Shown here piece by piece: positions 55,201 through 64,000 of a stretch of 64,000 nt of DNA. Under the pieces are notes generated by a model. That model had not been told where the DNA came from and searched no databases. It saw nothing but the letters and a program-made list of their open reading frames with translations. The stretch is taken from assembly GCA_030549335.1 (NCBI GenBank), contig JAUKPH010000017.1:11617501-11681500 (forward strand). Reading direction: 5' to 3'. Numbering within the stretch: the first letter of the stretch is position 1; the number at the start of each line of letters is the position of its first letter. The position numbers were made by a program, and so were the translations under genes. This stretch comes from Pontederia crassipes (taxonomy: Eukaryota; Streptophyta; Magnoliopsida; Commelinales; Pontederiaceae).

Positions 55201-58200
55201 TCAGTGGCCGTTGGCAAGAGATTCCTTGTTTTTGGCGTAGTATCTGCGGTACATAGAGTCGACCTTGGTGAGATAGAAGGTACCAGGAGCTAATAAGCTC
55301 GTATCTTTGCTAGTTTCAAAATCCTTGGCTCCATATCTATGCTCCATCAACTTCATTGTTTCTACAAATTTTTCAGGAGTGACCTGAAATAGAACACTTA
55401 ACAGTATTAGATTACAGATGACTACTATCTACTGAAGAGAAACAATTAGGCACTCGATTTAACATATGACGAAAGCTCATATCTTTCAATTTATAACCAA
55501 TGGCCAATAACATGTATATGAAGTTCCAGTAAATTTGACAAAGAATCCTCCAATTATACTCATTGTATTTGTATTGTTCTCTAACTTTCTTCGCATAGAT
55601 GAACTCTCAACATTAGTTTTATACTTCCGTCATCCATATGATCAAGTATAACAGATGTTTTCCAAGGATTATTTTTTTAATAAATACATAGTACTATAAT
55701 ACCTTTTATCCCTGCAAGTATTTAGTATAGTTAAGATCCCGAGAGATGAAAGAAGGGAAAAACCTAGAATTAAAAGTTAAGTTACAAAAAGTTATGAAAG
55801 ATAATATGTGATATATGTATATATATATCATTTCAAATATGTGTGTGTGTGTACATAGAGAGAGAGAGAGGAACTACATGTGGCAAACTCTTCCCCTCAG
55901 AAAATCAGTATACTATTTATTTTAAAAAGACTCAAACACATCTATAAATTTTTAAGATCTGTATAGATATACAATGTTATGTATATTAATATATGAAAAG
56001 GAATAAAAAACGCTGACACACATTTCAGTCATCATATTGGCAAAGACAAAAAATGTACATACCACGTATCTAGACTCGAGCTTCTCTGATACATTCAAGA
56101 CCGAAAAGAGTTTTGATAGGTTAAATGGATCTTGACCATCCTGAATTTTTAATGAGAACATAGAGGAGGATAGGCCGCTACCATACGAGAACATGACAAT
56201 CCGCTGCCCCAACTACAAAATAGAAAAAGATAATAACGGGCTTGTAAATTACATTGCATTGCTCTTACCAAGGAGACAAGATAATCGAAGTACCAGAGTA
56301 TTATTCTTATTGTGGATCACAGATGCCAGGGCAGCATAAAGAGATGCTGTGTACATATTCCCAAGTTGTTTCGGTAACAGAGTAGATGGTTGCACCTTGG
56401 TGTCATATAATGGCTTTGCTACTTGCTGAGAAACCTGAAAAAAAGTGTGGGATAAAAGATCAGCAAACAACATAGCAACAATTTTTTTTAGGGTAAGAAC
56501 ATACAAACAAATTGTTGAATTGAAAATGAAAATGCTTGATGAATCACCTTCTCAAGTTCTCGACTCTGGTAGCTCCCATCACCAGTGAGATTTGCGAATG
56601 GTTCCAACTTTTCTCTGGCATCCTTCTCAACAGAACTAAAATGGACATGAAAGATTAAAGCCTCTATCAATTACTTTGATTATTCATTTGCACAAGTGTA
56701 GCCAACGAAGTTTTAGGAGAAAGATGGAATCAATTACAGTGATAGATAAATATATTTAGTCACAAACAAAACAATAACTGATGTTGTTTAAGATAATAAT
56801 ATATGCAATAAACCCAGGTCAATGCAAAAAGTGCATATTGCAAGTTGCAACTGAGACCTAGCTAAGGAAGTATTTCTCAAACAATACCAATAAGCTTCTA
56901 AGCACAAGACCCTGGTAAGTCAAGTTGATTCAATGATTTTGAATCAAAACAGGCTAAACATATTAGAGAAATGATGTTTGCATTAGTTCTTCAAGAAAAT
57001 TTGCAGGAAATAAGATATGAAAAGAATATAATAACCTGGCATTACGCAAGAAGTCATTGAAGTAGAGACGAGCAAAACTTTTCTGTACAAGCTGCAATAA
57101 GAGATGTAGAAAAAATTAAATCAATTTGCCCAAACTGCTATTGCAACTCACAAGACATTTATGCACATCATATGATAAGAAAACATTACCTTGTTGTATG
57201 GAGAATGAAAAACAAAACATTCAGCCTCAGAAATAGAGAATTGCCTTCCTTCAAAATTTTCAAACCTATGACATGAAATGGAGAAATAAATTGAAGGACT
57301 TGGACTCGTGGAATTAACAATAAAAGAAGGAAAAGCTTAAAAATATGAAATAACTCACTTGCTGCAATAACGTTGGTAACAAGAATCGAGAGCCATGAGG
57401 TAGCAGGTCTGGGATAGTTTTCCATCAACAACCTACAAGATCATAACATAAATCAAACAGGTTAACTATAAGAGCAAAGAGACCATCAGACCTTCCAGGT
57501 TTAGTATTGAAAAGACCATGAGCTAGACATTTAGAAAACAAAACAACACCATCACCAATGGCATTTTCATCAACAAGAGAAATTCATGAATCATGATGCA
57601 CAATGACATAGGTCCTGAGGATATCAGAGATAAGAACCACTAAGCTCTAGCTAGGTGCTTTCTCCAGCTAGTGTGGAAGAGTGGGGAAGTGATCACCCTG
57701 GGAACTTTTATACCCGAAACCAATATAGTTGAATACTTGAGTTTCATCACGGTTTTGGTTATTATTTTTTTGGTTGTTTGTTTGCTTAGAGCAGGATGAT
57801 GTTGCAGTCGCTGAATCTATAGTAACTTGAATTCACCCCCTCACTCACTCCCAAATACTCAATGTTGAGTACCATTTACCTACAAGAAACACAAATTTGC
57901 CCATAACAGGCTCCCCCAAAGCCTGACAGCAACAATATGTAGACACTCCTTTTCTCCTAAATAGCTCAGAGCCTCAGACACAATCTTTCCCCCAAAGAAA
58001 GGAGTAAACCTTGTGTTTATCAGTTTGATTTGTGGATATGGATATAGCTCAAGGTAAAATGGAGTTACCCAAGAAAGTGGAGAGAGGAGTTGAGCACACT
58101 CATTTTGCATTTTTGTTTAGGATATCAAGATTATCAATCACAAGAATAAAAACTGATCTCTCAAAAAATAATAAAAACTGATCAAACAGGTTTAAGTTAT

Positions 58201-61200
58201 TGCCTTATTCATCCCAGCACCATGCATTAGATGAGACACCCACCACATAATAAGTTTGCACCATGGAACATTATCAGCAAAATCATTGAACAAATCTACC
58301 AAAGTTTGGCTATCATAACAAAGCATTTCAAAAAAATTGTAATGAATCCAATCCATATCTAACTCCGCCTATGTTTTATAGCCGGTCCCAAGCCCGGATA
58401 AAGGAGGAGGGTTGTGTTAAGCCCCGACAGCCAGCGTAAAATCCTGTCGAATCTCATGAACATGGATCAACGAAGTCGTATGATCCATGTAGCCGACCCC
58501 ACATAGTGGGATAAGGTTTTGTTGTTGTTGTTGTTGAATCCAATCCATATCTACAGATCACATGTCGCATTGAAATATCACCTAGGATAGCAATTGCAGT
58601 AAATAGGCCTCAGGAGCCAAGGATATTATCGTCAAGATTAATTTATGCATAAAAAATGTGTTAAAGCTATGTGGACGTGAATTACAAGTTGAATCGCCAC
58701 TTCTTTTTTGGGGGATGAATTATGAATTGCCAATTCTGTCAAAATGATGTGAGGTGTCAATTTATGTGTAGCATTTCACACAAAAGCTGATAATCTATCT
58801 TTAGGTTCATGCTCAAGCTATCGTCTGTATGATTTAGTTTATTAGAGGACCGAGTTTACAGAATGAATCTTCCCAATATATGAACATATATCAAAGAAAA
58901 CCAATTAATTTTTGGTTGAAATTGGACAATCAAGTTAAATTCAATTTTTGGAACAATCAAGTACAATATATTAAAAATTGGACAAAGAGTTAAACTAAAT
59001 GAGGAAGGAAACAGAGGCGAACCGGATATTCACTCGCAAGATCTGGCTTGTAAAAGTCATAAACATGGCTCATATGAGTTCCTCTAAATTTGCTTTCGAA
59101 AGATATCGGAGCATTGGGACCAATCAACATTGCCACAGCGCCTGCTCCACCAGTAGGCCGAGCTGCCCCTTCTGCATAAACCTAGAGGAAGAAATGATGC
59201 TTAATCAGTGTCATTCCTTCTTCATATTGCCAACAAACGAAAGTAGCAGCATTAAAAATGTGGAGAAGCATATATGGACTTATAGATCACAAATGTGGTA
59301 TAGCCTCATATACAGGTAGTATGTAAATAACTATATTTCCCTAATAGTTTATTGAGCAATAAATGTCAGAATAATAGTAAGAGGATGAAATAGCCATACG
59401 GCACTGTCTGTGCAAACAACTAGCGCATATCGCCCATCCCATGAACTACTTTCCACCCAGTTTACACAATTGAACAACGCAGCAGTTCCCCCATAACATG
59501 CATTTGTTGAATCAACTCCTTCAACATCAGTATTTCCATATTCCTGTATTTGAGCCAAAGGATGTGTTAGAATACATCAGCAATCATCACAATTGTCATC
59601 TGATCTCGGAGTTAGATAAAAAAAGTTAGGCAATTTTGCTGAAGAAAATATATGAATGATGTGGCCAAAAACTCAAAATGTTACCAATATCAAAATCACA
59701 AATAAAATAGACCATAATTATTCAACAGGAAAATGATGTTGGTAATACAAAACTTCACCCTTCAATCACTTTCTAAATCATAATGACTGTTGAATGCAAA
59801 CATGCACAATGGACATTGACAAAACTTATAAAGTTGACGACAACACACCTCAAAAATTTGCATGATAAAAGTTTTGATAGACTTGCTCTTGTCAATCACT
59901 GTCTCGCTGCCAACTTCCAGGCGCCCAATTTTTCTAGGATCAATCTGGTACTTCTCAAGGAGAGATGTCACAACTGTCAGGCTGAAAAAAAATTTGATCA
60001 GTATAAATTTAATATATTAAAGAAAATAATAGGCTAACAAAATCTCAATAGATAACAGAGACAAACATGCCTTTCCGACATTTCAAACGGTACAGAACAG
60101 AGGGAAAGAGAAGAAGCCCACTAAAAAATATCCAACCTGCCTTATCCGACGTGCCTTAGCCAATGATGTACAAAGCTCAATAGATAACAGAGACAAACAT
60201 GCCTTTTCGACGTTTGAAACAGTACAGAACAGAGGGAAAAAGAAGAATCCCACTAAAAAATATCCAACCTGCCTTATCCAACGTGCCTTAGCCAATGATG
60301 TTTATTGTACATTTTATAATAAAAAAACAAGTGTTCTAACATTCATAATATTATTCTTTTATACGTGTAATTATCAACTATTCTTGTAGGGATGCATTAA
60401 AGGATTATTACCTCATGGAGATCACATCCTCCACATCTGAGCAAAAAGCCATACAATCTTGGCCAAGTCCAATGGTGTATTTCCCTTTACTTGCCCCATC
60501 AAAGTCCTCGAGCTCTTCCTACAGTGAGCAAGATAATTATTCTAGCAAGAAACTAAATAAATACCTAGAAAAGATTTCCTAAAAAAACTGGAAAGGAAAA
60601 TGTTGGATGACAATCATGTAAATGTTATGGAAATACAAAAACTGGTTGTATTCAAACAACTGTATACGAGCTTGAGCTTCATCTGTCTTTGTTTGTATTT
60701 TTTATAGAAACTTGTTCTGCAAACCATTGTTGATTGGATCAGATCAATCATACGAGGAAAATTATGTAGATACGTGCCTATTCATCCCCCTATATCCTTC
60801 ACTATAAAGGATATATCATATGGTAATCTTCAAGTCCTGAAGCTTTTACCACTGGTCTAGTGGAGTTTAAAGATTGGTTCTCAGCATATCATAAAACAAT
60901 ACAATTCAAAGGTCCTTGATTTTTGCTATATGTCAAGGACAAATAAGACGATGAACCAGTCTCCATACGTTTACCATTATCCAAACGAGGATACCAAAAT
61001 ACGGAATTCTTTTGGATAAATTCCATCACCAAAACCCACAAACACAGAAACACCAAACTAAACATAAGTCACTACAGAACCAGATCAAACTATCCAAAAT
61101 TTCCACTTAAACTTCATTTATTAAAAAAAAAAGGCCCCATCGTGAAACCAATCCAGAGGAAACTGAATCAAAGACTCCGACCTCACAAAAATCTCTTCTT

Positions 61201-61469
61201 TCCGGAAAAAAAACCATCAAAATCTCCATTTGAAGGTCCTCAAAAAAGGAATCTATCTACATGGGCGTCGATCGACCAAAACCAGATGACGACCGAATCA
61301 TTCGCGAAAACAGATGGCAAACGAGCTTTTCCTGAGCACAAAAATCACAAACAACTGTCCGCGCACAGATCGATGTGCTCGAGCAGCGACGCACCTGTCG
61401 AACGCAAGTACGAGGGAAGTAGATGTCCATGGCCAGGATGCCAACATTCTTCGCCCTCTCCGAATCCAT
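55201..61469 (-). CDS. HMGS: Hydroxymethylglutaryl-CoA synthase, 12 exons, complete
   Basis: The enzyme condenses acetyl-CoA with acetoacetyl-CoA to HMG-CoA in the cytosol, feeding the mevalonate route to sterols and other isoprenoids. Coding exons (5' to 3' on minus): 61469-61395, 60518-60412, 59981-59849, 59543-59400, 59181-59023, 57432-57359, 57265-57190, 57091-57036, 56635-56548, 56434-56294, 56212-56063, 55383-55201. They total 1,386 nt, 461 residues plus TGA, the usual plant length. All introns are GT-AG and all phases agree. Residues expected from plant enzymes are present: Glu83 (GRLEVGSE), catalytic Cys121 ([10 protein letters not shown]), His192 (HVYDFYKP), His251 (VFHSPYNK) and Ser363 (FSYGSG). 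The start is [19 protein letters not shown]; an upstream in-frame Met would add ten unusual residues and was not chosen. No signal peptide. It appears functional. Confidence 0.96.
58362..58534 (+). mobile_element. SINE (Au-like) in HMGS intron 5
   Basis: A 173-bp insert that ends in a (TTG)n tail. It contains gtagccgaccccacatagtg then ggataagg just before the tail, the 3' signature of the widespread plant Au-type SINE as I know it. It is flanked by a perfect 19-bp direct repeat, tgaatccaatccatatcta (58343-58361 and 58535-58553). It lies antisense to the gene, well inside a 1,590-bp intron, away from splice sites. Confidence 0.88.
60044..60301. repeat. 132-bp tandem duplication in HMGS intron 2
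   Basis: Two units, 60044-60175 and 60176-60301, start ctcaatagataacagagaca and end caatgatgt. They differ at a handful of bases. The duplication lies between exon 2 and exon 3 and does not touch either splice site. Confidence 0.92.
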
Positions 61470-61710
61470 TTCTTCTCCAAATCCGAACTCGAGGACCACG
61501 AAATGAAGAAAAAGAGAAGAAAAAAAAAAGAAACAACTCAGAAATATGCGTTAATTTTTTTCCTCCAACAGATCGGGTCCAATTTTTTTGAGATCGGCAC
61601 CCTGAGTGACGAGGTCGTTTACGGGGCGTATTTATACGCCCCTCACGCGTGGTCGTGTCACAAGCTTGAGCCCACTTTGGTCACTCGACACCATTCGTCT
61701 CTTTTATTAC
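61395..61710 (-). promoter_or_regulatory. HMGS: HMGS core promoter and 5' UTR
   Basis: On the minus strand TATAAATA (forward 61629-61636) stands in a GC-rich setting about 160 bp above the ATG at 61469. This puts the likely transcription start near 61600 and gives a 5' UTR of about 130 nt with a purine-rich stretch (GAAGAAAAAG type). A CACGCGTG box (forward about 61646-61653) lies just upstream of the TATA box. Its use by bHLH or other factors is inference. Confidence 0.6.
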
Positions 61711-61899
61711 AGGTCGTGCCATCACGCACACAATTATTAATTTATGTGGTGTGCAACAGTGCACTTGTTAATTTTCAATTTAATGAATTATGTATAATTT
61801 ATTGTATTTTTATTCATGTAAATAAATATCAATGTCAGAAAAATTCATTCTCTACTTTTGTGACAACTTATAAAAAAAATTTAAATACATAAACATATA

Positions 61900-63682
61900 T
61901 ATGACGTCTGAACTGATCTAAAGGCTTTGTTTTTAAAAAAATTATATCTTTATATTTATAATAATTAATTATGGACAGAGAGAATATTTTCTTTTATCAA
62001 GATGGTTTGAGAGTTAAAGTTCAACATATTTCCAATCATTTATAATATTAAACTAGATGGGTTATCGACGGTCCTGAAAAAGATCTTTTTTAAAGAAAAT
62101 ATTATTTTACATTTATAATAACAACATATTTTTAAATTGAATTTATTCTTTTTTGTGTGTCCAGACTCCAGATGCAATATTGTGCGCTAAAGAGGGGTAT
62201 AATGGTAATTAGGTATTACAACCAAGTAGCATTTAACGTTTGGTTTGATAAATCTTGTTTGATCACATCCGGTGGAATGCATCTTTGTTTGAATTAATTA
62301 ATGCACCGGAAAGGCACCCCTTGTGCCACCCTCCACGCATGCGTCCGTCGGATCCAAAATCTGACGGTCCAGGTTAAAACACGTGGACTCGGTATCCGCT
62401 CCTCTTTCGAATGAGACGGACAACTGGCACTTGCGCTTCTGGTAAAGCACGTGATGCACAGTGCAGGTTTGGAATCTATCGGGGCCATCCAAAATTAATT
62501 GTGATTGATTTGAAGAATTTAATGTGTCTTGTCAATTTAATTATGTACCTTTTTTAAATTATTTAATTAATGGATTAATTAATTCATGCACCATTAAATA
62601 AATAATACTTGAATTTTGCTGGTGTTTATAAGCACTAATATAATGTGGGGCCATTAGCCAAACAATCTTTCAGTCCTTATTGAGACTGTTTTCTTTTTTA
62701 TCTGCTGCTGCTCAAGAATGTTCTAAGAGTGTCAATTCGATAAAAATTATAAAATTCTTATTATTTCAAATAGAAAAATATTTTTTGGTATTATTTAGGA
62801 ATGCTCATCATGTCGAATTTTTTTTATATATTTTCAATCAGAAAAGAATTGGTATAATTTTTATATTTTCGAATCCAATCAAACCGACCTAATAGTCTCA
62901 AGAAACTATTAATTTAAAAATTGTACAAATTAATTCAGTTTAAAGTTCAAGTTTTAAAACTAAAAGCTTATCAAAAAAAATATTTTGCACTAGTGAAAAT
63001 TACTTTAGCTATTGAAAAGAACCTATATTCTCACTTTTAAAATAATATAATTTAATAATGAAAAGGGTAATTTTTATGAGTCATCAATTTTCTTATATAT
63101 AAAAAATGATGTTGATGATTTAATTCGTATGATATCAATGATTATGTGCATTGTACATAAGTTAAAGATCGATCTATCATCAAGTTCAATTAATTTGATA
63201 ATTTTTATGAGATGAAACTTTGGTAATTAAAATCTACCAACCCCTTTGGTAATTAAAATTTAAAAGAGTAACTTGATGACCCGTCATGAACCCCATGAGA
63301 TATAGATTGAATCGTATACATATAATACAGATGGCTTGATATAAATATTATAAAAAGATAGAATGGATGTATGGAACAAACGTGGTGGCAATACATATAT
63401 GCACGCCATACATATAATACAGATGGCAAACATCAATTTTATTTTGTCATGTTGTCGATGTACTCATAATATTTCTAAACAATAAACACGCTTCTTCGCA
63501 TATTAGTTCCTTACCCCCCAAAAATAATAAAAAAAAGAATTCCTCAAACGATAGATGAGTATTTTTACTTATGTAAAATGTGTGTGGCACATTTGAACAT
63601 ATATAAGTTTAATTTTTTTTTAGTTAGGAATTAAGCGGTGCAAATTTAGCCTTCTTCATTAAATGCTATTTTGGACTGAAAA

Positions 63683-63713
<31 letters not shown>

Positions 63714-64000
63714 CATTTTCAATATTTTTAACGTGCCTTGGGTGTGCATATAAAGAAAAGTCGATTAGGCATGGCTCATTGTCGTTCATAATCAGCGGGG
63801 TTAAGGTTTTGGTGGAAAGGCATAATAGTTTGAAATTTAATTTTAGAGAAAAAATATTCAAAGAAAAAATGGACCACACAGTTCTCCATCTTCAAAGTTA
63901 TTTTTTAAAAAAAAATCAAGTTAATTATCTCAATCGGAATACTGAGTATGAGTTCAATTTTTGAAGTTTCTGTTTAAGTATCAAATTGCGTATATGCTAA
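61900..64000. other. Intergenic DNA upstream of HMGS, no gene seen
   Basis: Apart from the G-box patch it is AT-rich with a TA run at about 63690-63712. No ORF carries a recognisable motif. Confidence 0.55.
62380..62453. promoter_or_regulatory. Pair of G-boxes upstream of HMGS
   Basis: Two perfect CACGTG hexamers at 62380-62385 and 62448-62453 lie in a locally GC-rich patch (62290-62490), about 0.9-1 kb above the HMGS start. G-boxes bind plant bHLH and bZIP factors that act in light, jasmonate and ABA responses. Their link to HMGS is inferred from position only. Confidence 0.4.

Noticed and set aside
61142..61892. Plus-strand ORFs of 149 and 192 codons opposite HMGS exon 1 and its promoter
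   Set aside because: They are antisense to a certain exon and promoter and show no domain.
62294..62492. Two overlapping 64-codon minus ORFs near the G-boxes
   Set aside because: Overlapping short frames in GC-richer promoter DNA, with no family signature.

Overview
The window is nuclear DNA of a flowering plant. It is AT-rich with GC-rich islands. It carries one complete spliced gene with GT-AG introns, and the rest is mostly plant-type transposons: CACTA/En-Spm, Ty1/copia, Ty3/gypsy with a chromodomain, L1-like LINE, SINE, hAT and Mutator-type MITEs. The species cannot be fixed from the sequence. No bacterial operon, CRISPR array or rRNA gene was seen.

The only intact gene is a 12-exon, 461-codon cytosolic HMG-CoA synthase on the minus strand (55201-61469). 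It is the condensing step of the mevalonate pathway. All 12 exons join in frame and all the expected catalytic residues are present. Its introns carry a SINE with a 19-bp target duplication and a 132-bp tandem duplication. A TATA box lies about 160 bp above the ATG, and two CACGTG boxes lie about 0.9-1 kb upstream.

Left part (1-16264). The right end of a CACTA element (CACTA-1, 1-5680) abuts a scrambled partial copy of the HMG-CoA synthase locus (5681-11486). That copy holds the 3' flank, an inverted piece of intron 11, exon 2 with a 4-nt frameshift, and exon 9. Inside it lies a large imperfect palindrome centred near 7264/7265. The two arms encode near-identical small membrane-type ORFs facing each other. 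A LINE fragment is inserted in the right arm. Next come a decayed copia fragment, a GC-rich island with a Gnk2/DUF26 gene fragment, a small MITE and a copia LTR/primer-site remnant.

Middle (16265-41632). This is a nest of elements. An old minus-strand copia (copia-1, LTRs 16270-16537 and 41362-41627, near-matching 5-bp target duplications) is split by (i) a 1.3-kb solo LTR with perfect CATGC duplications, (ii) a truncated plus-strand copia (copia-2), and (iii) a Tekay/Del-like chromovirus with about 2.6-kb LTRs. The chromovirus integrase is itself split by an 8-kb defective CACTA element (CACTA-2, 29167-37144) with perfect TTT duplications. CACTA-2 carries about 1.5 kb that looks mitochondrial, including half of a trnE.

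Right of the nest (41633-55100): a low-confidence plastid-like fragment, a decayed third CACTA element (about 44.1-50.1 kb) split by another solo LTR, and three hAT-type non-autonomous elements. Two of those have perfect 8-bp target duplications. The 3' flank of the synthase gene (53923-55098) is the source or sister of 5681-6914. From 61900 to the end there is AT-rich intergenic DNA.

I found no clearly new multi-gene system. The least ordinary items are the palindrome with paired ORFs, which is a candidate hairpin-RNA or young miRNA locus, and the organelle DNA carried inside a CACTA element.
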